From contig JABANP010000107.1 in the NCBI GenBank assembly GCA_013115135.1, positions 62,001 to 126,000 on the forward strand: 64,000 nt of DNA, read 5' to 3'. A program made the translations under genes and the position numbers. The DNA comes from Perkinsus olseni. Taxonomy: Eukaryota > Perkinsozoa > Perkinsida > Perkinsidae. The notes below the pieces were generated by a model, which was given only the letters and a program-made list of their open reading frames with translations, was not told where the DNA came from and searched no databases. This document shows, piece after piece, positions 47,430-58,754 of the stretch; the stretch's first letter is position 1; each line of letters begins with the position of its first letter.

Positions 47430-47535
47430 CTGCCTGCACAGTGAGCGGACACATACAGCCAGCCTTCCTCGTCTATCAGCTCGGTAAGGGTGGCCTCCTG
47501 AATACATAGCAACCTCGAGAACATGTAACGAGAGG
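47430..47535 (-). pseudogene. Isolated MATH exon relic
   Basis: VAMYSGGHPYRADRRGRLAV matches the exon VVYPGGHPDHADGQEGLAVY of gene D in length and position, but no partner exon lies on either side within family spacing. It is either a leftover of a deleted MATH gene or the remains of the 3' part of gene E. Confidence 0.65.
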
Positions 47536-47944
47536 AAGACTCGACAATTCAGGAAGCGAAGTCCTGCTGCATCCGCCGGTCCCGGCTTAGTTAGACTCTT
47601 GCCGATGTTCACAGCTGGAGACTCTCTGTAGCGTTGACATGCAGGGCAATCAGGAAGATTGCACTGCGTACTGCGCACTGAGTACTGCAGCGCGATACTG
47701 CCCCGCTTCACTGTGAAATGCTTGTACCATTCACGAGCACTCAAAAATGCAGTAACAGCGTACGGCTAGCGGTCCGGGAGTGTGCTCCGATTGGAGATGG
47801 TGGAGACTCTCCACTGGAGGGCAGCTTGTGCTGCTACTACTCACACCATCGATCGACTCGCTGAAGGCAAAGCGACCGGCTTTCCTACCTTCTGCAAGCC
47901 ATTGGATGATCTAATTTGGATCTCGCCCTTACCTTTATATCGTA

Positions 47945-49275
47945 GTACCTGCGATTCCTACCAGAGTTCCTTTCGTGCCCAGCCACCCATTCTTCTTATC
48001 CCTCAGATCTACCACACTCAAGAGTCGGTTGGGACCCCAGCTGTCAACAGCCTCATCGCCATCCGGCAGGAACGTGCCGGTCCAGGTCTGGCAGGCAACG
48101 CATGATGCTACATTCATTTCACCTCCATGATTCGAAGGATAGAAGCGCCATCAGTGTAATCAGCTCCAAGAGCTTCTTGACTACTCCCTTCTCTTCAGTG
48201 ACCGGGAAAAGTCGTGAAAGGGCAATTCGAAATTGCCAATTTCTCCGAGGCGCGGTCTTGGAGATGTAACGCTGTCAGCGTTACGCTGATGCCCCAGCTT
48301 ACAATAGAGTTCCCAAGCTTCTTGTAGTTCACAACAGTGACTGTTAGCTTCAGCGATTTAGGAGCTTTCTCGATTCCTGAAATGTGAACAATAGGGAGCA
48401 AAAAGCCACAAAACCATCAGGAATGACAAGCATCGGGCACACCCAATTTCATTCACAATTTCATCGGAGACGCAAACGTATTACTGTTAACGCGTAACTG
48501 TTCCTCACCCCTTCTCCCTAGTATGTGTATATACACAGCTAGACCCTTTTGGGAAGCGGCATGACCGGGGTGGCCTCCTGGATACGCAACAACCTTGACC
48601 ACATTGTATAATGGAGTTGGAGACTGGCGAGCACCTCACTTGAATTCGGTAGTTGCCTCTCCAGGTGGGCTTGGATTTCATATCCTCGCCTTCCTCAAAA
48701 TCGACAGCATCTTGGATCCTGAACCCCAGCTCATCCCCCTCCACGGAGACACCCTCAAACGGAGCTAGTAACGCCTTCGCTTCTCTGAGGTCCACCTGTG
48801 CTTTAATAACCTACAAAAACCATGCTTTGAGGAGAACTGAAAGTCGAGAGGTGGCGAAGGTCTTCGGACGCCGGATACTAATGATCGAGTAATCCGCTCC
48901 CCAAGAGGCCAAGTTGTTTATCGGAGAGCACGCGAAAGCATATGAAGGGACTCACTATGCCTCCTTCCTGATCGAATAAGTCTGGGTATTTTGCTGGCAG
49001 CAGCTTCTCGTGGAGAAGGTCCACGTCGCAGTTCGCTTCATTCGTTGTCAAGCAATCGTTGAGCACTCCGCCGGTCTAAATAAGTACGATCACGAGGATA
49101 GTGAGCGAGAATATGCAGTCAATGACTATTAGTCGTAGGATCCGCTGCACAGACATCGTCATTAACCTGATAGTTGAAGAGCTCTACAAGTTTTGTTGGC
49201 GGCTTGATAGACTGCCCGACTTTGTACTTGGTAACGTCATCGATGCGGAAGACAAGCTCACATATTCTTGCGTGT
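47945..49275 (-). pseudogene. MATH gene E with internal deletion of the first domain
   Basis: ICELVFRIDDVTKYKVGQSIKPP (about 49270-49160) is followed directly by HEKLLPAKYPDLFDQEGGI (about 49020-48960); the YPMG and VNHR exons that sister genes place between them are missing. The second MATH domain is complete: VIKAQVDL with FRIQDAVDFEEGED (48815-48640), VAYPGGHPGHAASQKGLAVY (about 48600), LKLTVTVVNYKKLGNSIVS (about 48370), TWTGTFLPDG with DSWGPNRLLSVVDL and GWLGTKGTLVG (48100-47960). No DEGRDPL last exon is visible. The intron near 48266-48288 carries overlapping palindromes. It may be a pseudogene or a single-MATH variant. Confidence 0.65.
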
Positions 49276-49625
49276 CCGTCTGACGGACTCCGTCATCTAA
49301 GGAGCAATACCCACCTCGCTTCTTAGTGTGCCCACATCTTTTCCCGATAATGTCCATCTCATGCCACTCCCGTTTCATAGATATCTACATGATTTCTTTT
49401 CCGAGTTTGATTTCCGAGCCTGTCCCGAGAGCCAAGAGAAAGTTTCCGTTTTAGAGAGCCGCTCAAAGGAACATCACTGCTCAGGCACATCGTCCCGTAG
49501 CGAGTGTTGGACGACTGCTCGTTGAACGTTACCAAACAGACGAAGAACGGACAGCACAAGTCATCCACGTTGACTGATATGCCGAGCGGATGCTGCTATG
49601 GGGCGGACGCGGCAAATTATCGAGT

Positions 49626-50403
49626 CTACACCTTTTAAATGCCTATTTCGCGATCAGTAAGATCAATTTCGCAAGGCGAGCGATCACCCGCGCCAAGATA
49701 TGCCTTAGTAAGATCAATTTCACCAGCGCGCGCGATAGTACGATCAATTTCGCCAGCGCGCGCGATAATACAATCAATTTCGCCGGCTCACCCGAAGTAA
49801 GTTCAATTTCGACGAAATGCGGAAATCAATTTCGCTGGTAGTAGATTCTATTTCGCTGTAGTGACGGATTCTGACGTCCGACTGTTGTAGGCTGGCCGTT
49901 TCGCCTATCATGATGCAAAATCCAAGTCACGAAGCTGATGATGAGAGCTGCCGTGGCATCAGTGACGAAAGTCATTATGACTCCCATGATGACAGTCTCC
50001 ATGGCTCAGTCGAGGGAGATGGTCCAATCTCGCCTCGTCGCCAGCCACGAGAGAAATCCAAGAAGCACGATGCCACAGTAGCTCTCATCATCAGCTTTGT
50101 GACTTGGATTTTGCATCATGATAGGCGAAACGGCCAGCCTACAACAGTCGGACGTCAGAATCCGTCACTACAGCGAAATAGAATCTACTACCAGCGAAAT
50201 TGATTTCCGCATTTCGTCGAAATTGAACTTACTTCGGGTGAGCCGGCGAAATTGATTGTATTATCGCGCGCGCTGGCGAAATTGATCGTACTATCGCGCG
50301 CGCTGGTGAAATTGATCTTACTAAGGCATATCTTGGCGCGGGTGATCGCTCGCCTTGCGAAATTGATCTTACTGATCGCGAAATAGGCATTTAAAAGGTG
50401 TAG
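49626..50403. mobile_element. 778 bp near-perfect inverted-repeat (foldback/MITE-like) element
   Basis: Arms 49626-49960 and 50069-50403 (335 bases each) are reverse complements with no indels (paired coordinates always sum to 100029) and only a few mismatches; the spacer is 108 bases. The termini read CTACACCTTTTAAATGCC, compatible with TA target duplication (49627-49628 and 50401-50402). Each arm holds about seven spaced copies of a GATCAATTTCGC-like motif and GCGCGCGATA blocks, typical of subterminal binding sites. A 97-codon frame across the spacer (49910-50203) is an accident of the inverted repeat. Such a structure would extrude as a long hairpin. A lone AGTCAATTTCGCC at about 57941 may be a relic. 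Confidence 0.85.
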
Positions 50404-50604
50404 CTAATATCCAATGGATATGAAAATTCAGGGATTGCAATACCATCCGCCATCCTACCACGATCGTCGGCGTCGCTTACTGTTAGAGGAATGTCTTATT
50501 GTTGTCTATCTCCCAATCTCAGTGTGCATGCGTGCACCCTTTTAGCTATGGTAACACTAGTTGGTTGTTGTGCGATCAGTATTGATGAGATTGGTATAAG
50601 TCAG

Positions 50605-50712
50605 TCCGTAGCCATCTTGGCTCAAGTTCTGAATTGTTGGGTTCAGTCAATGTCTGACAACCCTCAAGGGAGCGGAACACCTGCCGTTAATATACTACCG
50701 AGCTCGGCATGA
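50605..50712 (+). other. Spliced-leader sequence in the genome, probable retroposed mRNA 5' end
   Basis: Bases 50605-50626 match the perkinsid spliced leader at all 22 positions: T, CCGTAGCCAT, C, TTGGCTCAAG, with C at the known Y position. The base pair after CAAG is TT, not the GT donor of a spliced-leader RNA gene. After a further 23 bases an ATG (50650) opens a 20-codon frame ending at 50712, like the 5' end of a trans-spliced mRNA. A hairpin CTGAA/TTCAG (50630-50647) follows the leader, so an SL RNA gene with cleavage after CAA and a GTTCTG donor cannot be fully excluded. No poly(A) tract or long frame remains. Confidence 0.8.
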
Positions 50713-52051
50713 GGAGCGGACTCAATAAATGACACTGCAGTACAATCTCGACTCACCGTGGGTGGAGATTGATAACCGTATCATCGATAGCGATTAACAT
50801 CGCTCACAGACGAGTGGAGAATGACCAGACAAGTATAGTCACAGTTCCAGTATAGTCGCGTGTTGAAGGACTCAAATTATGAACGCTTATAGGGGCCCAA
50901 GCCTCACACCCACGACCCGTGCAACAGGGAATTGCCGGACCAAAGCGACTTCTTGAGTGATCCGAATTTTGACTATCTAATAACCAAGATCGTGCTCTGC
51001 ACCGGGTGCAGTGCACCCAGAGAACCCATACAGGTCAGATAATGGGCTATAGCCTGAGCCTCTCACAGGCAATTTCGCTGCGAGAATTCCAGAGTGTGGT
51101 GATATAGGCTATAGCGAATTCGTTGCACTCTCGAATGCATCCACGGCGATAGCTCATTCATCGTGGTTACCGTGAAATTCTATGCGACTTTACAATTGGA
51201 TCAGAGGAATACTTTTTCATTCTGTATGTCTCGCTTACCGCATCGGATAAGCAATCAGCGTAGACGCCATTCGCTCGTGCAACAAACTGGCTATCCATTG
51301 GTGTCCGTTTTGCGCCACACTCTGAATTCGTCCCTGGATTTTTACGAACAGGACTGAAGGGTATTGCACTGGCGAAAGTTTCAGTTCTAAACATACCCTA
51401 CGATGAGGAAATTTACGAAAGATGATATATAACCACGATGCATCCATCGTACGTTCTTCATGCTTCGTACTTCCGAAATTCGTACTATAAAGGACCAGGT
51501 TACGCGCCGATTGTCGAAGTCTATCTGCATGAAAGGGACCCAGTCGAGAGATGTTCCCGTGCGAATTATTGCTCACAAACGATATAGCCTGGAAGCTATC
51601 ATCATCCCAAATTGAGTTACTAAACGCTCTGGAGAATGAATCGAAACTCTGTAAGACACTGATACTGATAAAATCCTGGTGACCATTGTTCTTGTCGAGT
51701 CGGCATTGTCGACGAGTCGGAGATGCAGAAGAAAGGGACGAGAGGAACAAAGTGAGCAAAGGGACACTGTGAAATAGTTTCTGTAGTTCTGGAGTTATTC
51801 GTCGGTTTTAGCACTCTTTGCGCGTCCCTGCGCAGCCTCTTCATTTTTCGTAGCTCTCCTCTTCTTGGCAAAGCTGAAAGGGCATCACTTAAATAGCACA
51901 AAAACAGTCTCGATGACCTGGTGACACCCTCTGAGATTATCTGTTCACGACCAGCACATTCATACTCTACACAGTGGTCTTATCTACTATTCAATGTGCG
52001 ACATGAGAGGCATGAAATTTTCTTGAGAATCCCGACTAGCTTGAAGTGTGA
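50713..52051. other. Intergenic with one weak open frame
   Basis: A 174-codon frame at 51235-51759 (-) begins with a short hydrophobic segment (MLTLFLSSLSSAS) but has no recognised relatives; it is a weak candidate for a small secreted protein. Confidence 0.3.
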
Positions 52052-53912
52052 TTACCTCTTCGTAAAACTGAGCGGGTCGCGACCCTCATCCGCAGGCTCA
52101 ACTGATGCCCTGAGTAACTAGAGAGAGGACACCGAAATTGTTTTTTCAAATAACATTCGCGTTCTTACCAGCTCTCCGTCCTCATCCAACCATCCTTTAG
52201 CCTCATCTCTTAAATCTTCAATACTCAACAATCGGTTAGGGCCCCAGGCTGGGGACAGCTGGGGCCCCCAGCTGTCATCCCCAACTTCTTCAGGTCGAAA
52301 AGTGCCGACCCATTCCTGACAACCACCGCCTTCACAAAGCTGTAGCGGCATCAGCCAGGCCAGAGAATCAGGGTGACAACTATTAAGCTGAGGAAGCCGT
52401 GCAGAAGTTTGAACGCCCCCGGCGGCTCCGTGGCAGCATCCCCGTCCGTGGACCTAATCGCTGCATCCCCTTACAATAGAATCCCCGAGCATCTGGTGGT
52501 TAACAACCGCAACCTTGAGCTTCAGGAATTCGGGAGCTGCTTCTACTTCTGATATGAAAGCCATTCATCGATCTCAATACGGAGGCGAATCCCCGTCAAT
52601 CTCACCTTGCTTTCCTAAAACGTGTATGTAGACAGCGAGTGCCTCTTCGCCATCAAGATGGTCAGGGTGCCCTCCTGGATATACTGCAATCTTGAAGAAA
52701 TGAAATAATTTGGTGATACTCGATGCAGCAGACATGCGCAGCACTCTGGCGCGCTGGGCCAAAGCATCTCACCTGTATCCGGTAGTTACCTCTCCATGTC
52801 GGCTTGAATTTCACGTCTTCGCCTTTTTCAAAGCCGGTGACCTTTCCAATCCAAATATCCTCATCATGAGGGTCCGCCGCCGCCAGAACCAGCTTCGAGT
52901 GATTCAGGTACACGCGTGCCTTGATGACCTATACGAACCATAGCGAATAGGATAGGGAAATAGCCGAAAAGTTCAGAGAACTGCGTCCCAGGTGGTAGAC
53001 CCTCTGCTACTTCAGACGAGAAGTCGATGGTACGCTAAATATAGACTCACTATGCTCCCTTCATCCGTGAAGAATACGAACTTCTTCGGGCGTAGCTCCT
53101 CGTCGAGAAATTTATTCCAGCCGTGGGCTTGTGAATTCCGGAACCACTCGCAATACCTTCGCTTTGTCTGAACAGGAGAGTGAGCCCTTCACTGGTTACG
53201 AGAGAAATGCAGCTCAGATCGTACACGGATACTGGTTTATAGGAAAGCGAGATGCATACCAAAGGTTCGCTGGAGTCCCAGTGGTTCTCTAGGCTGACCT
53301 CATAACCAACGTTTTTGTAGACACCACGAGGATCAATTCCTGAGATGATATAAATGTCGCACAGACAACAGCTATGAACGACGACCTGTACCATTCATAG
53401 GAACTCGCTGGAGGTAGACGGCGAAGTTGTTTTCAACCTTCCCCATGGGGTAGACCTTGAGCTGAGGGACCAACGCCCACTACGGGGATAAGTTGACGGC
53501 TCGGGCCTCCATTACTCGATAATTGAAGAGCTCGATCATTTCACTCGATGACTCCACAGACTCTCCGACTTTGTACTTGGTTACATTATCGATGCGAAAT
53601 TCGAGCTCAGACACTTTTGGATCGGCTGAGGAGCAGCAAAATCATACTACATCTTCGCTAATTCCGGAAACAAAACGAAGCACCATTCCAAGCGAGGAGG
53701 GCCCCCCTGAATCTATCATGCAAACACCAAAGAAAGTGGGGTTTCAACGCTCCGGAAAAAACAAGGAGGAAAAATTAAGAAATCATCGAGCGGGAGTGAA
53801 CCATCTTACAAGGACTGATTAGCTGCTCCCACTCGGATACTTCGCTGCCGCTTTCAACTGCTGCGGTTGTGGTCGGTTCATCATTCGACTGCGGCTCGGC
53901 AGCGGCAGACAT
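52052..53912 (-). CDS. Double-MATH-domain protein, gene F (best complete model)
   Basis: Exon 1 starts MSAAAEPQSNDEP at 53912, an acidic cytosolic N-terminus, and ends in phase 1 at a GTAAGA donor near 53814; a CAG acceptor restores SDPKVSELEFRIDNVTKYKVGE (about 53630). Then LKVYPMGKVENNFAVYLQRV (about 53465), YKNVGYEVSLENHWDSSEPLV (about 53325), HGWNKFLDEEL with FFTDEGSI (about 53125), VIKARVYLNH with IGKVTGFEKGEDVKF (52935-52770), AVYPGGHPDHLDGEEALAVY (about 52685), LKLKVAVVNHQMLGDSIV (about 52525), WVGTFRPEE, GDDSWGP...AWGPNRLLSIEDL, GWLDEDGELV (52310-52170) and ASVEPADEGRDPLSFTKR with TAA at 52052. The WGP motif carries an in-frame 8-residue insertion absent from all sisters. No signal peptide. 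Confidence 0.8.
52242..52273. repeat. In-frame template-switch-like insertion in MATH gene F
   Basis: CCCCAG-G-CTGGGG (52242-52254) and AGCTGGGG-C-CCCCAGCT (52257-52273) lie within a 24-base addition relative to sister genes (compare 42785-42800). The added bases include GACAGCTGGGGCCC, the exact reverse complement of the native GGGCCCCAGCTGTC. Confidence 0.94.
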
Positions 53913-55357
53913 TATGGCTGGCGACAAAGAGCTGCAGTGCAGCTGCTGCACTAGGGCGCGTCTCAAACGAGATCTCTTTCACTCGCGGAGGTTCAAATTT
54001 CACTGAAGTCAAACGGTGATTGACAGCCGTCAATCATCGACATCGATCAACAATACTATCTCGCTTCAGTGAGATACTAGGCATGAAGTCACACCAGTGT
54101 TGCTGTGATAGCCCTCAATGTTGCACAGGTTTCAGCAGCTGATTCAACCGGCCAGCGGCCCCGTGTCGTTGAAGAACCACAAGCGTCTCGTGACAAGACT
54201 ATGAAGGTTCATTCTTCGCGACACAAGCACTTGCCTCAGCATGTATCAACCGAGAAAAACCCTTGGATTGACAAACCTTTTAACACGAGCCACATAGACA
54301 GAATAGCGGTCCACGGATCTCCGCAAGACCGCTCATACAGAATCGTCATTGCAGTCGACAGTGACTGTAGCACGGCAACTGTGAGACTCATGAGACAACA
54401 CAAGCTTGAATACTGCAAGACTGCCCACCCTGACGGTCTAAACCTCCGACGAGAAGCATGACACGTCCGGAATACACAGAGCGGAGAGGAATATCGCTGG
54501 GGCTGCTTTAGCCCAGCAGAGCCAACCAGGCAGTTCATGTCGCATCGGTGAGTTTATGCAGTCCCCCTAACTGAGTCTCTCCGATTTAAGGAAGCCTTCA
54601 CGCGATCAGAGAGTCCTACGCCGATTTCTGTGCGGTGGAGCTGCTAGGGTGAGGCAAAAGCACAACATGAAGATATGCCCCATCCATAGAGTAAGGACAG
54701 ACCGCTTGCACCAGTAGGATTATTGCTCACCGTCAAAAAGTCTAGGGTTTTCAGACTCATTTCTCTTCTCATGCAATTCACACTGCGGTGGTTAGTGGCA
54801 CTGTGCCACTGGCACAACGCTCCCGAAATGAAAAGCCTTGCTCGCCGTCATTGTGCCACTATTCAGGGACCGATGGTTACCGACAAGCAACTCTGTAGAC
54901 AAGTAGCAGATAAAACGTAACAAGGGGGCGAGCCTGCCAACAACCAAACGGCTTGACGGGTTCGTTAGAAAATATAGAGCTCTGCCATGTAGAGTCAATT
55001 CATCATTAAAGATGTAGCGGAAGTGAAGGAACAGAAGTTGAGAGGGAACAACCAATAGTAGTGCAAAGCGCTTGCAATGGGAGTACTTTGCACTCAGCGT
55101 TCAAACCGTCCACTCTTGGTGGACCTCTCAGCATTCGACGCGCTTCTTTTTCTGTCGGACCTGGGAAACATACACAGCGAGCAAACCGTCTGGGAGGTTC
55201 GGGAACACAGCAGCCTGTCCGAGGCTTATTCAGGGCGTCCCATGAGCGCTTTAAAGTGCACTAACAACGCACGCACGGGTTAACCGAGAGTCCCGTCCCA
55301 CTATCCCACTCCCGTCCCGTGCACTATCAACTGACCCGTTAAAATCAACCGGCCTCC
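53913..55357. other. Intergenic with overlapping palindromes
   Basis: AGTGGCAC-T-GTGCCACT (54794-54810) overlaps GTGCCA-C-TGGCAC (54803-54815). A 118-codon frame at 54105-54461 (+) is polar, His/Lys-rich and without domain; weak. Confidence 0.5.
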
Positions 55358-57356
55358 CTACCTTATGGAAGCCAGTGGGTCTCGCCCTTCCTCTGCAGCT
55401 TTCACTGATGCTCGAAGTACCTTCATTCAAGTGAGGCGTGGATAAGTGAAATGAAGTGCGACCCCCACCAGGGCTCCATTCCTGTCCAGCCACCCATTGT
55501 TCTTGCGCCTCAGATGTGCGATACTCACTAACCTGTTGGGACCCCAGCTGTCAACAGGCTTGCCGCCATCGGGCAGGAATGTGCCGATCCAGGTCTGACG
55601 AGCATCGCTCCTCCCCAACGTCAATGAATGAAGATGTTGCACAGGAAAGAACTTCCATCATGGAAGCCTGAATAGCCTACCTAGTTCCTCTCAGTTACTC
55701 GAGACTCTCCGGCGGAGAGGGAGCGAGACTTGAAAGTGCACGTTCTCCGAATCACACATTCTTGAAAACGTGGCGCCGACGATCCTGCTCACATGAGAAT
55801 CCGCTAGCTTTCTATGATTCACCAGCGTGACGGTAAGCTTAAGTGGCTGAGGAGCTTCTTCGGTTCCTGAGATGTAAGCGCTGTGGAGGCGAAGAAGAGA
55901 TTAAAACAAGCCTTAGACCTTCCTCACTTTCCCTACCTAGTAAATGTATATACACAGCCAATTCCTCGCCGCCAGCCGGATGATCAGGGTGACCTCCCGG
56001 ATACGCGACGACCTTAGGAATATTAAGGAGCTCCAATATCGATTGCCCGAAGTTGATGTGGTTCAGCCGGTGTTTGTGACGGGTTGCTCACCTGCATCCA
56101 GTGGCTTCCTCTCCAAGCTGGCTTGGATTTAACATCTTCGCCTTTCTGGAATTTGGCAGCATCTCTGATTCTAAATTCCAACTCATCCCCTTCCACCGGG
56201 TCGTCATCATCCGGATCCAGGGACAACCACGCTTTGCTGAGGTCCACACGCGCTTTGATAACCTGAACAGATCATATCCTGTCGAAGAAAATAGCAGCTC
56301 GGTAACGCCAGACCGCCAACCGGTCCCATGCTTGTGTACAGTGGGAACTGGTCGTAATACGGGAGAAGCCGTCGATCATCAGCGTATGGGATGTGCTCGT
56401 GATCGAATTCTCCTGCGCGTGTCTATGCCACATACAGAGCCCTTCGTAGAGACTCACTATTCCTCCTTCACGATCGAAGAAGTCTGGATACTTTGCCGGC
56501 AGCAGCTTCCCCTGGAGAAGATTCATTCCCAAGCTAACTTCATCCGTTGAGAAGGAATCGTTGGCAACTCGACAGGTCTGAATAATAATCCGGAATAATA
56601 AGAATCTCCGAAATAATATGGAAGCTGATTAAGGAGACTCCTCTTAGAGGACTCCTCTATAAGTTTTCCAGTTTTTTTCACTTCGAGATGGAACTGCAGT
56701 ACTCACGATAGACTTTCTGTCATCCCGGTGATTGACTAGAGTAACAGCGTACTCAATATTCTCGTACGTAATACTTCGATTGACCCCTGAGAAAGGGGTG
56801 CTCACAGGCAAGACCCTGAAGGCGCTCGGAAAGGCCCGTACCGTCCATTGGGACACTCACGATATACACCTTGAAACCTTGAGTAATCTCTTCCATTGGG
56901 ATAAACCTCGACCTGATGACCATGGCCGACACGAACAGCTACTAGTGATCGGCAACACGGAGTCACCATTCACCTGATAGTTGAAGAGTTCGACGAGTTT
57001 GGTTGGCGACTTTATAGATTCCCTGACTTTGTACTTGGTGACATTCTCGATGCGGAAAACAAGCTCGGAAATTCTTGGGTGCTCGTCATCTGAGTAGAAA
57101 CAGGAATTCGGTCTTTCACGGCCCCTGCTTGGGGTTTCCAAGCTGGGGCCTCCCCAACGGCTCATCGCCCTGCGCCCTGCATTGAGCTTTCGACATGTCA
57201 TGCCGAGAGCATCGAGAAGGTCTGATATGATTTGAAGGTCGCACGGCGAAAGATAAGAGCCCGAATGTCTTGGCCGATATATGCGGCGGGAGTATCATCC
57301 TCAACCCTACCTTCACTCTCCGCGCCTTCGGCCGAGATTTTCATTACTTCGGGCAT
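55358..57356 (-). CDS. Double-MATH-domain protein, gene G
   Basis: Exon 1 MPEVMKISAEGAESE (57356-57311) ends in phase 1 at GTAGGG; a CAG acceptor near 57090 gives DDEHPRISELVFRIENVTKYKVRE. Following exons: a VEVYP unit at about 56915 that needs a one-base frame change before MEEITQGFKVYIVSVPMDGTG; YENIEYAVTLVNHRDDRKSIVS (about 56765); LLQGKLLPAKYPDFFDREGGI (about 56520); VIKARVDLSK with FRIRDAAKFQKGED (56265-56090); VAYPGGHPDHPAGGEELAVY (about 56010); LKLTVTLVNHRKLADSHVS (about 55850); TWIGTFLPDG with DSWGPNRLVSIAHL and GWLDRNGALVGV (55600-55465); and MKVLRASVKAAEEGRDPLASIR with TAG at 55358. Apart from the frame step near 56905 it is complete. Confidence 0.75.
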
Positions 57357-58749
57357 GAGAAACGAACTCAAGGAGTAACACTGCAATACATTCCAGTGTT
57401 TCCAGCTGTAACGATTCACGGTCACCGCGGATGATGGGAGAATACAGTATCACCACGCTGGCACCGGGAGCATTCCAATTGGCTCAGCGTTTTAATAGCC
57501 CGAGCAACAACTAAAAATGGATCCGCTAGAGCTCTTATTTCAAACATGCCCTCCGGAGCGGCAGGCCCTAAACTACGAGCGCCTGCGCAGGACGCCTGTA
57601 CACAAGCTGTCTGAAGTGCTGCGAATCTACGGATTCCGCCACACCAATTAGCACGAGTCGGTTCGGGTTAGGGGAGAGACCATGATGCCAAAGCTCAAGG
57701 AATCCTTGACAAGAATATCAGATTAGCGAGTAGAGACAGCAGTTTGGCGGAAGGGCCGGAATAGGAACATCAAGTTGGCGGATACAGAAGCCACTTTAGG
57801 GGCGGGCCTATATGAATAAGGAGTTCGATACCGCGAATGGCCTTATTCGATGACATATGGATACCGTGATCGGCCAATGGCCTTATTCGCTTATTCTTAT
57901 TCTTATTCATGGCCTTCGGTCATCAAGCTAATGATCAAGAAAGTCAATTTCGCCGATGAGGACATCCATTCCGGGGACCGATGCAGCGCTCAGATGGGAG
58001 AACGGGGAACCAACAAATTGACAATCATGGACGACCTAGATGTATTGCAGGGCGAATTCCCTGCATATATTTCCGCCGGGGCGATGAAACGATAGAAATG
58101 AGTCTGAAAGACGAGGATGGTGATAGCGGTACTAGCCCGTCACCAGTAATTGTTGACTGCTCTTCCGGCTTCTTGAAGTTAGGCGGCTGAATTTTTGCGG
58201 ACTGCTCGGTTGAGAACGGTTAGATAGACCTACGATGCACAGGTGGGTCAGGGTGTTATTCTAACATCATGCGCGGAGCCAGAGTACAAGCAACGCAAAG
58301 CAGGGCTGTTCTTGTGAAACAGGCGTTCTCGAAAGATTCCAGCCGATACATCATGACAAAATAGTGAAAAAACAGGAACACCGCACTCCATTTAAAGCCG
58401 ACAACGGGTCTGCTTCATTCTGAAGCCTCAGCCGCTCCCCGCGGGGCACCTTCGGTCCCCAAAAGTCTTCTTCTTCGCGGACCTGAAGAGCACGAAGCAT
58501 GCTCTACTGTGGTAGCCCCCAATGAGATATGAATACATGGCGTTAGCTAACTTTTGCGGTCCCGCTACTCAGTGGGAACCGATTCATCAGTCTGATCGGA
58601 TGTCTCGTGCGTAGTAAGGCCGTCTCGCGAACATTGCTAGCTCAGAAGCTAGGAGCTCTCGTCACGAGAAGTGGCCTGTGGCTTACCGGTCGGAAATTGC
58701 CACTCGCAATCGTCGGCGGGGTATAGGATACTGAGTCGAGCTTCATTAG
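57357..58749. other. Intergenic with a small ORF and direct repeats
   Basis: A clean 44-codon frame at 57517-57651 (+) starts MDPLELLFQTCPPERQ and ends TAG; it may be a small gene, unproven. The unit GATACCG...AATGGCCTTATTCG is repeated at about 57826-57850 and 57860-57890, followed by a TTATTC microsatellite. Two overlapping frames at 57850-58190 (+) look like one polypeptide split by a frame change and have no known domain. Confidence 0.3.
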
Positions 58750-58754
58750 CAATC

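Noticed and set aside
49910..50203. 97-codon frame in the inverted-repeat element
   Set aside because: It runs through the spacer into both arms and shows no domain; an accident of the inverted repeat.
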